Assembly: GCA_902609855.1 (NCBI GenBank) | Contig: CACLTL010000004.1 | Coordinates: 1-64,000, forward strand | Direction of reading: 5' to 3' | Length of the DNA: 64,000 nucleotides | Origin: an uncultured Pelagibacteraceae bacterium | GTDB taxonomy: Bacteria; Pseudomonadota; Alphaproteobacteria; Pelagibacterales; Pelagibacteraceae | Shown: positions 1 to 12,945 of the stretch, in pieces | Numbering within the stretch: the stretch's first letter is position 1 | Layout: the number at the start of each line of letters is the position of its first letter | Translations under genes and position numbers: made by a program | The notes under the pieces: generated by a model | What the model saw: only the letters and a program-made list of their open reading frames with translations | Database searches by the model: none | What the model was told of the DNA's origin: nothing

Positions 1-2638
1 ACGGGTAAAGCTGCTCTATTCTTACAAAAGTTACTTCATTATTTTTACACTTTTCTCTTTCTTCAACTAAGTCATAATAAATCTTCCCTGAACACATCAC
101 TACTTTTTTAATTTTATCATCTCTTTTTTTCAGCTCTAACAAATTATGTATATTTGTATATGCATCGTCTTCGAGGACTCTGTGAAAGGTACTTTTTTTT
201 GTAAACTCTGAGATATTTGATACGCATTTTTTATGTCTCAATAAAGATTTTGGTGTCATAACGACTAAAGGTTTTCTAAATTCTCTATGCATTTGACGTC
301 TTAACACATGAAAATAATTTGATGGGGTCGTACAGTTTACAACTTGAATATTTTCGCCTGCACATAATTGTAAAAATCTTTCTAGTCTAGCTGATGAATG
401 TTCTGGACCTTGGCCCTCATAACCATGAGGTAACAAAAGAACTAAACCACTTGCTCTTCCCCATTTTGACTCTCCCGAAGATATGAACTGGTCAATAATT
501 ATCTGTGCTCCATTAGCAAAATCACCGAATTGTGCTTCCCATAAAACTAATGTTTCTGGCTCAGACAATGAATATCCGAATTCAAATCCCAGTACCGCTA
601 ATTCAGAAAGTAGACTGTCAATTATTTCAAAATTTTTTTGATTACTTGAAATATTGTTCAAAGGTACATATCTTTGATGATTATCTTGATTTCTTAACAC
701 TGCATGTCTTTGGCTAAATGTGCCTCTCCCTGAGTCTTGGCCAGATAACCTCACCGAAAAACCTTCGGTTAGCAAAGTACCGAAGGCTAAACTTTCAGCT
801 GTAGACCAATCAATTGATTTTCCCTCATCTATAATTTTAAGTCTATTAACAAAAACTTTTTTTAATGTCTTATGAATATTAAAATCTATCGGCACACTTG
901 AAATTTTTTTTCCAATTTCAACTAATTTTTTTTTATCAACTCCACTTACACCCCTCTTATCTTTTCCAAGATCTGGTTTAAATCTTGACCACGCTCCATC
1001 AAACCATTTTAGCTCTGATTTATAATTTTTTGATATTTCGTACTCTTTTTCCAAAAAATTTTTAAATTTTGTTTTTTCTTTTATTAAGTCTGATTCTGAT
1101 GTTAATCCTTCTTGACTTAATCTTTTTCCATAAATTGACAGTGTAGTTGGATGAGATTTGATTTTTCTATACATTATTGGTTGAGTAAAAGACGGTTCAT
1201 CTCCCTCATTATGGCCAAATCTTCGGTAACAAACCATGTCTATAACAACATCTCTATTAAATTTTTGTCTGTACTCCGTAGCTATTTTCGCACAATGGAC
1301 AACTGCTTCTGGATCATCTCCATTAACATGAAAAATCGGTGCTTGTGCAGTTTTAGCTACATCTGAGGGATAAGGAGAAGATCTTGCAAATCTTGGAGCT
1401 GTTGTAAATCCAATTTGATTATTTACAATAATGTGTATTGTACCTCCAATATTGTGTCCAGGTAAACCTGACATTGCGAAACATTCTGCGACAATTCCTT
1501 GTCCTGCAAAGGCGGCATCTCCATGCATTAAAACTGGAATAACTTTTTTTCTTTCTTTGTCTTTATGAAAAAATTGCTTAGCTCTAACCTGGCCCAAAAC
1601 AACAGGATTTACTGCCTCTAAATGTGATGGATTGTCTGTCAAACTTATGTGGACAGAGTTTCCATCGAACTCTCTGTTTGAGGAAGCCCCGAGATGATAT
1701 TTAACATCTCCTTCGAAGTCTTTACCAGTGCCAACTGTCTTACCGAAAAATTCACTGAAGATAGCTTTAAAAGGCTTTCCCATAACATTTGCTAGTACAT
1801 TCAGCCTACCTCTGTGAGGCATTCCAATTTTAATTTCTTTTGCACCTAAATTTCCACCTCTTTTTATTATTTGTTCTAATGCAGGGATTAAAGACTCTCC
1901 TCCGTCAAGCCCAAATCTCTTTGTTCCAACAAATTTTACATGTAAATATTTTTCAAATCCCTCCGCTTGAATAATCTTATTTAAAATCGCTTTTTTCCCG
2001 TTTACAGTAAAGGTTACATTTTTTTCAGGTCCTTCAATTCTATCTCTTATCCACGATTTCTCTTCTGGATCACCCATGTGCATAAATTCATAACCAATAT
2101 TTGAACTATATGTTCTTTTAAGTATTTTTAATATTTGATTTAAATCTGCATATTGAAGACCAAGAACACCATCTAAAAAAATTTTTCTATTGTAATCTCC
2201 TTGAGTAAATCCATAACTCTCTGGTTTCAACTCTGGATGTTCTTCTTTTTTCTGAATTGATAAAGGATCTAAATTTGCTATCAAATGCCCTCTTATTCTA
2301 TAAGCTCTAATTAACATAATAGCCCTTACAGAGTCTTTTGAGGCTTGTTTAACTGAATTTGACTCTAAATTTGTTTGATTTTCTTTATTTACTTTTTCAT
2401 TTTCATTCTTAATTATTCTCTTTTTAATTTTTTTTTGCGGAGACCAGCTAGGTCCTCTAAGATTTTCATAAACAAGTTTTTCATCATCACTTAATCCATC
2501 AAAAAATTTTCTCCACCCTTCGGGTAATGAATTAGGATCAGAAATATAATCAGCATAAAATTCATTTATAAATTCGGTATTATTTCCTGCTAAAAAGGAA
2601 GTTTTCTTAAATATTGTATTGTTATTTGAAGAAGACAT
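1..2638 (-). CDS. sucA: 2-oxoglutarate dehydrogenase E1 component (partial, C-terminus off window)
   Basis: This is the thiamine-diphosphate E1 subunit of the 2-oxoglutarate dehydrogenase complex, which decarboxylates 2-oxoglutarate and passes the succinyl group to E2. The frame stays open from the ATG at 2638 to the window edge, giving 879 codons. The family is usually about 930-980 residues, so only the last few dozen residues are missing. The N-terminus has the E1 leader with a PEGWRKFF-like motif. The middle carries GMPHRGRLN, HLGAS, NPSHLEAVNPV and HGDAAFAGQG, and the ThDP region reads NNQIGFTT. The C-terminal part has LSGQDSGRGTFSQRHA and HGYEGQGPEHSSARLER. Residues about 90-110 form a Lys/Asn/Glu-rich linker. 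It follows sucD on the same strand with a gap of about 30 bases, so co-transcription with sucCD is likely. E2 (sucB) would be expected just beyond the left edge. Confidence 0.97.
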   Translation of the reverse strand, partial: MSSSNNNTIFKKTSFLAGNNTEFINEFYADYISDPNSLPEGWRKFFDGLSDDEKLVYENLRGPSWSPQKKIKKRIIKNENEKVNKENQTNLESNSVKQASKDSVRAIMLIRAYRIRGHLIANLDPLSIQKKEEHPELKPESYGFTQGDYNRKIFLDGVLGLQYADLNQILKILKRTYSSNIGYEFMHMGDPEEKSWIRDRIEGPEKNVTFTVNGKKAILNKIIQAEGFEKYLHVKFVGTKRFGLDGGESLIPALEQIIKRGGNLGAKEIKIGMPHRGRLNVLANVMGKPFKAIFSEFFGKTVGTGKDFEGDVKYHLGASSNREFDGNSVHISLTDNPSHLEAVNPVVLGQVRAKQFFHKDKERKKVIPVLMHGDAAFAGQGIVAECFAMSGLPGHNIGGTIHIIVNNQIGFTTAPRFARSSPYPSDVAKTAQAPIFHVNGDDPEAVVHCAKIATEYRQKFNRDVVIDMVCYRRFGHNEGDEPSFTQPIMYRKIKSHPTTLSIYGKRLSQEGLTSESDLIKEKTKFKNFLEKEYEISKNYKSELKWFDGAWSRFKPDLGKDKRGVSGVDKKKLVEIGKKISSVPIDFNIHKTLKKVFVNRLKIIDEGKSIDWSTAESLAFGTLLTEGFSVRLSGQDSGRGTFSQRHAVLRNQDNHQRYVPLNNISSNQKNFEIIDSLLSELAVLGFEFGYSLSEPETLVLWEAQFGDFANGAQIIIDQFISSGESKWGRASGLVLLLPHGYEGQGPEHSSARLERFLQLCAGENIQVVNCTTPSNYFHVLRRQMHREFRKPLVVMTPKSLLRHKKCVSNISEFTKKSTFHRVLEDDAYTNIHNLLELKKRDDKIKKVVMCSGKIYYDLVEEREKCKNNEVTFVRIEQLYP

Positions 2639-2670
2639 TAAAAATTTATTTTAACATAAATTTATAAAAA

Positions 2671-3546
2671 TCAACCATTTAGTTTTTGATAGAGCGTTTT
2701 ACCTATATCAGCGGGTGATCTTGAAATCATAATACCAGCGGATTTCATGACTTCTATTTTATCCTCAGCACCGCCTTTTCCGCCCGATATAATAGCACCA
2801 GCATGACCCATTCTACGACCAGGGGGGGCCGTCAACCCAGCTATAAAACCAACCATAGGTTTTTTAATCTTTTCTCTCTTTAAAAAATCTGATGCTTCTT
2901 CCTCTGCTGAACCGCCTATTTCTCCAATCATAACAATTGATTTAGTTTCATCGTCTTTCAAGAAGAGCTCTAAACAATCAATAAAATTCGTTCCATTTAT
3001 TGGGTCGCCGCCAATTCCTATGCATGTAGATTGACCCATGCCGTTTGTTGTCGTTTGAGCCACTGCCTCGTATGTTAATGTTCCTGATCTTGAAACTATT
3101 CCGACTGAACCCTTTTTATGAATATTTCCTGGCATTATGCCAATTTTACATTCATCTGGAGTAATAATTCCAGGACAATTAGGGCCTATCAATCTTGAAT
3201 TACTTTTGTTTAAAACTTGTTTCACTTTGAGCATGTCTAAAACGGGTATACCTTCGGTAATACAAACAATTAATTTAATCTCAGCCTCTATAGCTTCAAT
3301 AATTGCGTCGGCAGCAAATTTTGGAGGAACATAAATCATCGTGGCATCTGCAGATGTTTTTTCTTTAGCATCTTTTACAGTATTGAAAACTGGTAAGCCT
3401 AAATGTTTTTGTCCACCTTTTTTTGGAGTTACTCCTCCAACTAATTTAGTTCCATATTTTAATGCCTGTTCAGAGTGAAAAGTTCCGTGAGTGCCAGTAA
3501 AACCTTGACAAATTACTCTTGTATTTTTATTCACTAATATTGACAT
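2671..3546 (-). CDS. sucD: Succinyl-CoA ligase alpha subunit
   Basis: Alpha subunit of succinyl-CoA synthetase, which converts succinyl-CoA to succinate with substrate-level phosphorylation. The 291-residue length is normal. The N-terminal CoA-binding Rossmann domain has the [14 protein letters not shown] motif, followed by [10 protein letters not shown] and the [10 protein letters not shown] segment. The phosphorylated histidine lies in the GHAGAI motif at about His248. The start overlaps the sucC stop by one base (TAATG), implying translational coupling with the beta subunit. It sits between sucC and sucA in one minus-strand run. Confidence 0.98.
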   Translation of the reverse strand: MSILVNKNTRVICQGFTGTHGTFHSEQALKYGTKLVGGVTPKKGGQKHLGLPVFNTVKDAKEKTSADATMIYVPPKFAADAIIEAIEAEIKLIVCITEGIPVLDMLKVKQVLNKSNSRLIGPNCPGIITPDECKIGIMPGNIHKKGSVGIVSRSGTLTYEAVAQTTTNGMGQSTCIGIGGDPINGTNFIDCLELFLKDDETKSIVMIGEIGGSAEEEASDFLKREKIKKPMVGFIAGLTAPPGRRMGHAGAIISGGKGGAEDKIEVMKSAGIMISRSPADIGKTLYQKLNG

Positions 3547-4709
3547 TATTTAATTGCCTCAACAATTTTTTTTGCTGCATCATTTAAATCAGATGCAGAT
3601 AATATTTTTAAATTTGATTCGTCTAAAATTTTTTTTCCTTCTTTAAAATTTGTACCTGCCAATCTTACTACCAATGGAACTGATAAATTTATTTCTTTTG
3701 CAGCATCAACTACCCCTTGTGCAAGAACATCACATCTCATTATTCCGCCAAATATATTTATTAAAATACCTTTTACATTCTCATCCGAAAGAATTAATTT
3801 AAAAGCAGCTGCTACTTTTTCCTTTGTTGCACCCCCACCTACATCTAAAAAATTTGCTGGCTCTTTTCCATATAATTTTATTATATCCATCGTTGCCATA
3901 GCTAAACCTGCTCCATTGACCATACATCCTATTGAGCCATTAAGTTTTATATAAGCTAGGTCATGCTTGCTCGCTTCTATTTCAGCAGGTTCTTCCTCAT
4001 TAAGATCTCTTAACTTTAATATTTCTGGTCTTCTAAAAATTGCATTATCATCAAAATTCATTTTTGCGTCTAAACAAATTAATTTATGGGTTTTAGTAAT
4101 TATTAAAGGATTAATTTCAATTAAGCTTGCGTCCTTTTTTATTAAAATTTCGTAAAGTGCTTTTATTAATTTAGAGGCAGTTTTTTTTTGGTCAGTGTTT
4201 AAATTAAAAACTGAAATTATTCTCTGAATTTCAGTTTCATTTGGTCCATCAATTTTAAGATCTATCTTATTAGTAAGAATTTTTTCTGGAGTTTTAGATG
4301 CAACCTTTTCAATATCCATACCTCCCTCGACACTGCTTATAAAAGCTATTTTTGATGACGCTCTATCTATTAAACAAGAGAGGTAAAATTCTTTTGAAAT
4401 ATCTGAGGCTTCTTCGATGTATAATCTTTTAACTTTTTTTCCTTCAGGTCCTGTTTGGTGAGTAAACAAAACTTTGCCTAACATTTGTTCAGCTTCCTTT
4501 TTTAAATTTTCTATATTTTTAATAAGCTTGACCCCGCCAGCCTTTCCTCTTCCTCCAGCATGGATTTGTGCTTTTAAAACAAACTCTTTGCTTTTTAATT
4601 TAGTAATCTTCTTATTAATTTCTTCTGAATTGTAAATTACTATTCCATTAGATACTGGCGCTCCAAACTCTTTTAGTATTTCTTTTGCCTGATGTTCGTG
4701 AATATTCAT
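3546..4709 (-). CDS. sucC: Succinyl-CoA ligase beta subunit
   Basis: ADP-forming beta subunit that binds nucleotide through an ATP-grasp fold and completes the SucCD enzyme. The protein is 387 residues, the family norm. It opens with [12 protein letters not shown] and has [15 protein letters not shown] in the ATP-grasp domain. The [18 protein letters not shown] and DVGGGA segments follow, with [10 protein letters not shown] near the C-terminus. It precedes sucD with a one-base overlap. Its start lies three bases from the stop of an upstream membrane glycosyltransferase gene, so either a sucC promoter lies inside that gene or the four genes are read together. Confidence 0.98.
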   Translation of the reverse strand: MNIHEHQAKEILKEFGAPVSNGIVIYNSEEINKKITKLKSKEFVLKAQIHAGGRGKAGGVKLIKNIENLKKEAEQMLGKVLFTHQTGPEGKKVKRLYIEEASDISKEFYLSCLIDRASSKIAFISSVEGGMDIEKVASKTPEKILTNKIDLKIDGPNETEIQRIISVFNLNTDQKKTASKLIKALYEILIKKDASLIEINPLIITKTHKLICLDAKMNFDDNAIFRRPEILKLRDLNEEEPAEIEASKHDLAYIKLNGSIGCMVNGAGLAMATMDIIKLYGKEPANFLDVGGGATKEKVAAAFKLILSDENVKGILINIFGGIMRCDVLAQGVVDAAKEINLSVPLVVRLAGTNFKEGKKILDESNLKILSASDLNDAAKKIVEAIK

Positions 4710-4712
4710 TTC

Positions 4713-6296
4713 TTATTTTATTTTACAATTTACTAGTTTATGAGATGAAAATTTATTTTGTATAAATGTTTTACTTTCAAAACATGTGTCGGTAAAGTAA
4801 TTTTTTACATTTTCAAATTTAATCATATTTTCCTGCCCTAAAAGATAAATTACTTTTATGTTATTTTTTTTTATATTTTCGTTTACTAACAACTTGTAAA
4901 AATTAAAATATTTATGATTTTCTGTGGGATGAGTATTATTATCCCATAAGTACCATCTATTTAATATATAGATTGGCTTGTCAAGAATAGTAGATACAAA
5001 TTGGTAATGGGTAATTATAGTTTTTTCTCTTGGATCGTTATCAATTACATTAATAGCTTTTTTTATAACTTGTAATTCAGTTGATGGATCAACGTATTTA
5101 CTTATCCACTTCAAATCTTTGAAGTTCTCATTTATTGTTTTTGCGTTTATGGCTTTGCTTTTATCTATCTCCTCTAAGTCAAGAAATTTTCTATCAATAT
5201 TAAACCTTAAATGAAACTTAACAGTAGCGAATAAAACAACAAATATTAATAAATAAAATATTTTAAAATCAATTTTATAATTATTTAAATTAATATGAAG
5301 TATAGCTGCTAAAACAGGTATTAAACTAAAAATATATATTTGATTTGCTGTTATTAGCTGATTGAAAAAAAATGCTATCACAGATAAAATAATTGTAAAA
5401 TTTAATATATTCAAATTTTTACTATTTTCTTTTGCTTTGTATATTGAAAGAAAAATTAATGGGATCAAAAAAATATGAATAAATTTAAACTCTCCCATTA
5501 ACCTTTTTAGATTGAATTGATCAATTAAACTTATATAGGCTATCTCTTTACTTGTTATTCTTCCTTCTCCAATCGTTAAAGGAAATAAGATATATTGATA
5601 CATGAAATTAATTATTGGCGTTTTAGTTAATATGAAAAAAAGAAATAAAGAAATTATACTGACTATTCCACCTAGTAAAAAAAATTTTAAATCTTTTACT
5701 TCTGTTTTATCTTTGAAATGATAAATTAATAAAATAGATAAAATTCCTAGAATGTATACTGTTGGTGTCTGCATAGAAAGAAAAGCAAAAAAACAAACAA
5801 TTGGGAAAATAAACCATAATAATTTATTTCTTTTTTTTATGGCAATTAATAAATTAAAAATTGCAAGTAATGAAAATATAAATGCATGTAAGTATGCGAA
5901 CGGTGTTCCGCTAAGAGGATAACAAAGGGTAGCGAAACATAGACAGTAAAAAAAATTATGAGAAATATTTAAATTATATTCCTTCAAAAAAAAATAAAAT
6001 CCAATTGTAGCTACTATATTCATAAATGAACTATGAGCTAAATGGCTATTCCAGTTGTTTCCAAATAAAAAAAGGAAAATTGCTTCCATATAATCTACCA
6101 ATAGACCTGTAAAAATCCAAAAATCTCTTATTGGCAAATGTCCGTTAATAATGCTGTATCCAGTGTCTAAAAAACCAAAAGAATCGATAGGAATTATTCC
6201 GATATTTCCGCTATGCCAATTAATAAAATAAGAATATATTAAAATAGCGATTAATATTAGAGCTTCTACAATTAGTTTTTCTTTTTTTAAAAACAT
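4713..6296 (-). CDS. Multi-pass membrane protein, probable PMT/ArnT-like glycosyltransferase
   Basis: A 527-residue protein with roughly ten to twelve hydrophobic segments over residues 10-390 and a hydrophilic C-terminal domain of about 150 residues. The first loop after TM1 contains IPIDSFGFLDTGY followed by an IRDFW segment. This acidic loop resembles the catalytic loop of lipid-linked GT-C transferases (the PMT_2/ArnT/GT39 group), but the match is by overall architecture and I cannot name a substrate. Base composition is more AT-rich than in the flanking TCA genes. It lies between sucC (three bases downstream) and a divergent methyltransferase gene. In known Pelagibacter genomes, as I recall, mdh lies close to sucC, so this gene looks like a lineage-specific insertion. 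A general surface-glycan role is inference. Confidence 0.6.
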   Translation of the reverse strand: MFLKKEKLIVEALILIAILIYSYFINWHSGNIGIIPIDSFGFLDTGYSIINGHLPIRDFWIFTGLLVDYMEAIFLFLFGNNWNSHLAHSSFMNIVATIGFYFFLKEYNLNISHNFFYCLCFATLCYPLSGTPFAYLHAFIFSLLAIFNLLIAIKKRNKLLWFIFPIVCFFAFLSMQTPTVYILGILSILLIYHFKDKTEVKDLKFFLLGGIVSIISLFLFFILTKTPIINFMYQYILFPLTIGEGRITSKEIAYISLIDQFNLKRLMGEFKFIHIFLIPLIFLSIYKAKENSKNLNILNFTIILSVIAFFFNQLITANQIYIFSLIPVLAAILHINLNNYKIDFKIFYLLIFVVLFATVKFHLRFNIDRKFLDLEEIDKSKAINAKTINENFKDLKWISKYVDPSTELQVIKKAINVIDNDPREKTIITHYQFVSTILDKPIYILNRWYLWDNNTHPTENHKYFNFYKLLVNENIKKNNIKVIYLLGQENMIKFENVKNYFTDTCFESKTFIQNKFSSHKLVNCKIK

Positions 6297-6362
6297 GTTC
6301 AGAGATGAAAATTAATAATATAAAGTTAATATTAATTACTTATAACTTATATCACAATCCTA

Positions 6363-8125
<1,763 letters not shown>

Positions 8126-8139
8126 TTATTTCCTTCTAA

Positions 8140-9633
8140 TTATTTCATTGTTGGCATTACAAATTCTGGATCAGATCTCAAACCAGATGGCCATCTTGAA
8201 GTGATTGTTTTTAATTTAGTATAGAATCTCACTCCTTCAGGTCCATGCATGTGTTGATCTCCAAATAATGATCTTTTCCATCCACCAAAACTATGGAAAG
8301 CCATGGGAACAGGAATAGGTATATTTATTCCTACCATTCCTATTTTAGCTCTGTTTGAGAATGTTCTACCTGAATCTCCATCACGCGTAAATATACTTAC
8401 ACCGTTACCGAATTCATGATCGTTAACTAGTTGTAATGCTTCGTCGAAGTCTTTAGCTCTTACTACTGATAAAACCGGTCCAAAAATTTCCTCCTTATAA
8501 ATTCTCATATTTTTTTTAACATGATCAAATAAAGTTCCCCCTATGAAGTATCCATTTTCATATCCCTGCATTTTAAATCCTCTTCCATCAACAACTAATT
8601 TGGCACCCTCCTTTTCCCCTATATCAACATAACTTTTAACTTTTTCTAAATGTTCTTTTGTTATCAAAGGTCCCATTTCAGATTGTTTATCCATACCAGG
8701 ACCAACTTTTAATGCTTCAACTTTTTTGGCTAATTGATTTACTAATTTATCTCCAACGCTGCCTACTGCAACAGCAACAGACTGGGCCATACATCTTTCT
8801 CCTGCGGAGCCATAAGCTGCTCCCATCAAACCGTTGACTGCCTGATCTAAGTCACAATCAGGCATCACAACACAATGATTTTTTGCACCACCTAATGCTT
8901 GAACTCTTTTTTCATTTTTAGCACAGTTTTCATAAATATATTTAGCGATTGGAGTCGAGCCAACAAAACTTACTGCTGCTATATTTTTATTATTTATTAA
9001 AGCATCGACTGCTTCTTTATCTCCGTTTACAATATTAAAAACACCATTTGGTAGACCAGCATCTTTTAAAAGTTCAGCTAGTCTCATTGAGCATGATGGA
9101 TCTTTTTCAGATGGTTTTAAAACAAAAGTGTTTCCACATGCTATAGCCATTGGAAACATCCACATTGGAACCATAGCAGGAAAATTAAAAGGCGTAATTC
9201 CTGCACAAACTCCTAAAGGTTGTCTTATAGACCAACTATCAACATTAGTTCCAACATTTTCTGTAAATTCTCCCTTAAGCATTTGAGGAATGCCACAAGC
9301 ATATTCAACCACTTCTAAACCCCTAGTTAATGAACCTCTTGCATCTTCATAAACTTTACCATGTTCGGCAACTATAATTCTTGTTAGCTCGTCAGAATTT
9401 TTCTCAATCAATTCCTTAAATTTAAACATTATTCTTGCTCTTTGTAGTGGGGGTGTATTTGCCCAAGACTCAAAAGCTTTCATAGCGTTTTCTACTGCTT
9501 GATTGACATCTTTCGTCGATGCAAGTTTTACTTCTGAACTTTGTTCTCCTGTTGCTGGATTAAATACTTTACTTGTTCTTTTAGAGTCTCCATTAAATGA
9601 TTTACCACCAACAAAGTGTTCAATTGTTTTCAT
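8140..9633 (-). CDS. mmsA: Methylmalonate-semialdehyde dehydrogenase (CoA-acylating)
   Basis: A 497-residue aldehyde dehydrogenase of the MmsA/IolA branch, converting methylmalonate semialdehyde plus CoA to propionyl-CoA, or malonate semialdehyde to acetyl-CoA. The NAD-binding and catalytic core is visible: TPFNFPAMVPMWMFP near residues 147-161, KPSEKDPS, VGSTPIA and the catalytic cysteine in GERCMAQS at Cys281. A glutamate at the usual general-base position is replaced by ALGGAKNH, as in the MmsA group. It lies between sdhB and mdh with gaps of 23 and 14 bases. The context suggests that valine, propionate, beta-alanine or inositol breakdown products enter the TCA cycle here. Confidence 0.93.
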   Translation of the reverse strand: MKTIEHFVGGKSFNGDSKRTSKVFNPATGEQSSEVKLASTKDVNQAVENAMKAFESWANTPPLQRARIMFKFKELIEKNSDELTRIIVAEHGKVYEDARGSLTRGLEVVEYACGIPQMLKGEFTENVGTNVDSWSIRQPLGVCAGITPFNFPAMVPMWMFPMAIACGNTFVLKPSEKDPSCSMRLAELLKDAGLPNGVFNIVNGDKEAVDALINNKNIAAVSFVGSTPIAKYIYENCAKNEKRVQALGGAKNHCVVMPDCDLDQAVNGLMGAAYGSAGERCMAQSVAVAVGSVGDKLVNQLAKKVEALKVGPGMDKQSEMGPLITKEHLEKVKSYVDIGEKEGAKLVVDGRGFKMQGYENGYFIGGTLFDHVKKNMRIYKEEIFGPVLSVVRAKDFDEALQLVNDHEFGNGVSIFTRDGDSGRTFSNRAKIGMVGINIPIPVPMAFHSFGGWKRSLFGDQHMHGPEGVRFYTKLKTITSRWPSGLRSDPEFVMPTMK

Positions 9634-9656
9634 GATGATATTGAATAAATAAGCTT

Positions 9657-10433
9657 TTAACTTGTTGCAAGCATTTTCTTAATAGATCCAATGGCTTTTG
9701 CTGGATTTAGTCCTTTTGGACAAGAATTAGTACAATTCATTATTGTATGGCATCTGTATAATTTTAATTCATCTGCAACTTTTTTTAGTCTCTCTTTTTT
9801 ATCACCGTCTCTGCTGTCATTAATCCAACGATATGCTTGTAATAAAACTGCAGGCCCTAAGTATTTGTCACCATTCCACCAATAACTCGGACAAGAGGTT
9901 GAGCAACAAGCACATAATATACATTCATAATAACCATCTAATTTTTCTCTATCTTTTTGAGACTGCCTAATTTCCTCTTTTTCTTTTCCTGTTTGTTCTG
10001 TTTGAAGCCAAGGTTTAATGGACTCATACTGTTTATATAGTGTAGTCAAATCTCCAATTAGATCTTTAACTACTTTTAAATGAGGTAAAGGATAGACATT
10101 TAAATCTCCATTAATATCTGAGTGAGATTTAATGCATGCCAAGGTATTTACTCCATCTATATTCATAGCACATGAGCCACAAACCCCATGTGCACATGAT
10201 CTTCTGAATGTTAATGAAGGATCTAACTCATTCTTTATTTTGAATAAAATATCTAATACCTTAGGTCCACAATTATCCATATCAACTTCAAAAGTGTCTA
10301 CTCTAGGGTTTTGTTTCGTAGATGGGTCCCATCTATAAACATTTACTTTTTTTAAATTTTTTGAATTTGTTTTATCTTTATAAAACTTACCAACTTCTAT
10401 TTTTGAGCTTTGAGGTAAGTTAAATTTTACCAT
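9657..10433 (-). CDS. sdhB: Succinate dehydrogenase iron-sulfur subunit
   Basis: Electron-transfer subunit of complex II, 258 residues. The N-terminal ferredoxin domain carries the 2Fe-2S cysteines in [15 protein letters not shown] and a following AC. The C-terminal domain has [16 protein letters not shown] and [17 protein letters not shown] for the 4Fe-4S and 3Fe-4S clusters. It follows sdhA by two bases in the order sdhC-D-A-B and faces the cytoplasm bound to SdhCD. Confidence 0.98.
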   Translation of the reverse strand: MVKFNLPQSSKIEVGKFYKDKTNSKNLKKVNVYRWDPSTKQNPRVDTFEVDMDNCGPKVLDILFKIKNELDPSLTFRRSCAHGVCGSCAMNIDGVNTLACIKSHSDINGDLNVYPLPHLKVVKDLIGDLTTLYKQYESIKPWLQTEQTGKEKEEIRQSQKDREKLDGYYECILCACCSTSCPSYWWNGDKYLGPAVLLQAYRWINDSRDGDKKERLKKVADELKLYRCHTIMNCTNSCPKGLNPAKAIGSIKKMLATS

Positions 10434-10435
10434 TC

Positions 10436-12211
10436 TTAATAAACTCTTTCCTTAGGAGGAAAATATTGAACATCGTTTGTTAGTGTTCTGGAATGAACAT
10501 CTCTATATTTAATCTCTACTTTTTTATCCTTTTGCCAGGCTAAAGTATGCTTCATAAAATTTTTATCGTCTCTCTCACTGTAATCCTCTCTTGCATGTGC
10601 TCCTCTACTTTCCTTCCTGCTGTAAGCTGAGTCCATTGTCGTTAACGCTTGTCTAATTAGATTGTCGAATTCTAAAGTTTCAACCAGTTCAGTGTTAAAA
10701 AGAAGAGATTTATCCTTCACAGAAATATCTTCCATTCCTTCATAAGGCTTTCTTATTTGATCCACACCCTCTTTTAATGTTTTTTCTGTTCTAAATACCG
10801 CGCATTTTGATTGCATTGTTTTTTGCATATTTAACCTAAGTTCTGCAGTCTTACTAGAGCCTTTCGAATTTCTAATTTTATCAAATCTATCTAAACATTT
10901 GTCTGTTTCTGTTTTAGAAACTTCTTCGTGAGGCATACCTGGTTTAACAAGTTCAGCCGCTCTTTTTGCTGCTGCTCGTCCAAATACCACAAGGTCAATT
11001 AATGAATTTGATCCCAGTCTATTAGCTCCATGAACTGATACACAGGCTGCTTCTCCTATTGCCATAAGACCTGGTACTGTTTTCTCTGAACCATTTAAAG
11101 TTAGAACTTCTGCTTTATAATTTGTAGGAATACCACCCATGTTGTAGTGAACTGTAGGTACTACTGGAATTGGTTGTTTATTAACGTCGACATTTGCAAA
11201 TGTTTTTGCGGCCTCTGTAATGCCTGGAAGTCTTTCTTCTAAAACTTCTTTGTCCAAGTGATCTAAATGTAAATTTATATGATCTTTATCTTTTCCAACA
11301 CCTCGACCTTCGTTAATTTCCATTTCCATTGATCTACTTACTACGTCTCTAGATGCTAAATCTTTTGCATTTGGTGCATAACGTTCCATGAATCTTTCAC
11401 CTTTACCATTTACTAAGAATCCTCCTTCTCCTCTTGCACCTTCAGTTATTAAACATCCCACACCATAAATTCCAGTTGGATGAAATTGAACAAACTCCAT
11501 ATCTTGTAAGGGCAGCCCAGCTCTTAATACCATTGCATTACCATCTCCTGTACAAGTATGCGCTGAGGTAGCTGAATAATAAACTTTACCGTAACCACCT
11601 GTTGCGATTATTGTAATATGCGATCTAAATCTATGAATTGTTCCATCGGTTAAGTTCCAAGCTATAACTCCTTTGCACTCACCATTTTTCATTATTAAGT
11701 CTAGTGCGAAATACTCAATAAAAAATTCTGTGTTATGTTTTAATGCTTGGCCATAAAGAGTGTGCAAAATTGCGTGGCCTGTTCTATCAGCTGCAGCGCA
11801 TGTTCTTTGGGCTGTACCGTTACCATAATTTTTTGTCATTCCGCCAAACGGCCTTTGGTAAATTTTTCCATCATCCGTTCTACTGAAGGGGACACCATAT
11901 CTTTCTAATTCAACTACTGCTCTTGGAGCCTCTTTACATAAATATTCTATTGCATCTTGATCACCTAACCAGTCAGAGCCTTTTACTGTATCGTACATAT
12001 GCCATCTCCAGTCATCCTCTCCCATATTTCCAAGTGCAGCCGAGATACCTCCTTGAGCTGCAGATGTGTGGCTTCTAGTTGGAAATACTTTTGAAATACA
12101 AGCTGTTTTTAATCCAGCTTCTGATAGGCCAACGGCAGCTCTTAGACCAGATCCTCCTGCCCCTAAAACTACAACGTCATATTCATGATCTATAATTTTA
12201 TATGCGCTCAT
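10436..12211 (-). CDS. sdhA: Succinate dehydrogenase flavoprotein subunit
   Basis: Catalytic FAD subunit of complex II that oxidises succinate to fumarate, 591 residues. The dinucleotide-binding motif [13 protein letters not shown] is at residues 14-26. The covalent-FAD histidine is His48 in the [10 protein letters not shown] motif. The substrate-binding motif HPTGIYG and the catalytic RGEGGFLVN region follow, and the C-terminus has [13 protein letters not shown]. It overlaps the end of sdhD by one base, so translation is probably coupled. Confidence 0.98.
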   Translation of the reverse strand: MSAYKIIDHEYDVVVLGAGGSGLRAAVGLSEAGLKTACISKVFPTRSHTSAAQGGISAALGNMGEDDWRWHMYDTVKGSDWLGDQDAIEYLCKEAPRAVVELERYGVPFSRTDDGKIYQRPFGGMTKNYGNGTAQRTCAAADRTGHAILHTLYGQALKHNTEFFIEYFALDLIMKNGECKGVIAWNLTDGTIHRFRSHITIIATGGYGKVYYSATSAHTCTGDGNAMVLRAGLPLQDMEFVQFHPTGIYGVGCLITEGARGEGGFLVNGKGERFMERYAPNAKDLASRDVVSRSMEMEINEGRGVGKDKDHINLHLDHLDKEVLEERLPGITEAAKTFANVDVNKQPIPVVPTVHYNMGGIPTNYKAEVLTLNGSEKTVPGLMAIGEAACVSVHGANRLGSNSLIDLVVFGRAAAKRAAELVKPGMPHEEVSKTETDKCLDRFDKIRNSKGSSKTAELRLNMQKTMQSKCAVFRTEKTLKEGVDQIRKPYEGMEDISVKDKSLLFNTELVETLEFDNLIRQALTTMDSAYSRKESRGAHAREDYSERDDKNFMKHTLAWQKDKKVEIKYRDVHSRTLTNDVQYFPPKERVY

Positions 12212-12537
12212 TATGATAAATTATATATTCCTGTAATAGTTATTAAAGGCATAATTATAGCAAATATATTCAATACTTTATTTGCGACATTTTTGATTTT
12301 TTGATCTTTTATATAGTCTTCGAATATCTCGCTGACTGTTAAAGCTGAAAAAAAGAAGGCAATAATAATAAATATTGAAAATAAAATTTTTGATGATTGT
12401 TGTGAGAAGAAAAGAAATACTGTTTGATAATCATTCTCATAAATAGAAACAAAATTTAAAATAAACCAAATCATTAAGGGAATAAGTACAAAGGAGCTTA
12501 TTTTTGTAAGTAACCACTTTTTTGTAGAAACATGCAT
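12211..12537 (-). CDS. sdhD: Succinate dehydrogenase membrane anchor subunit
   Basis: A 108-residue protein with three hydrophobic segments (about residues 12-30, 50-72 and 86-105), the usual SdhD architecture. It helps bind heme b and ubiquinone in the inner membrane. Sequence conservation in this subunit is low, so the call rests on size, topology and position between sdhC (one base away) and sdhA (one-base overlap). [19 protein letters not shown] segment at the N-terminus resembles the first helix of alphaproteobacterial SdhD. Confidence 0.92.
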   Translation of the reverse strand: MHVSTKKWLLTKISSFVLIPLMIWFILNFVSIYENDYQTVFLFFSQQSSKILFSIFIIIAFFFSALTVSEIFEDYIKDQKIKNVANKVLNIFAIIMPLITITGIYNLS

Positions 12538-12538
12538 A

Positions 12539-12925
12539 TTAAAATATATTTTTTCCGATTAAATAAAATAAAACTGTAAGTACAAAAGATCCAACTAAAG
12601 CCAAAACTCCGGTGATCTTTGAAATTTTTAAATCAAAACCATATCCTAAATCCCAAACTAGATGACGTAATTCGTTTAAAATATGAAAGCTGAAAGTCCA
12701 ACAAAGACCAACAGCCACAAATTTACCAAAAAAACTTTGAAAAAAATTATTTATTATTAAGTAGTTTTCAGCGCCAAGCAATAAAGACAAGCTCCAAAAA
12801 CAAATTATCGTAATGGCAATAATATTTATTACTCCAACAATTCTATGTGTAATTGAAAGTAGAGAAGATATTTGCCATCTGTAAATTTGAAGATGAGGGC
12901 TTAAAGGATTATTTTTTTCTTCCAT
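12539..12925 (-). CDS. sdhC: Succinate dehydrogenase cytochrome b556 subunit
   Basis: A 128-residue inner-membrane subunit with three transmembrane helices. It shows the family signatures NPLSPHLQIYRWQISSLLSITHR at the N-terminus (the SxxHR region) and HILNELRHLVWDLG near residues 80-95. The histidine of the latter is the likely heme b ligand. It is the first sdh gene, 20 bases after asd, with no room for a dedicated terminator in between. Confidence 0.96.
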   Translation of the reverse strand: MEEKNNPLSPHLQIYRWQISSLLSITHRIVGVINIIAITIICFWSLSLLLGAENYLIINNFFQSFFGKFVAVGLCWTFSFHILNELRHLVWDLGYGFDLKISKITGVLALVGSFVLTVLFYLIGKNIF

Positions 12926-12945
12926 ACAAGGTTTATAAACTAAAG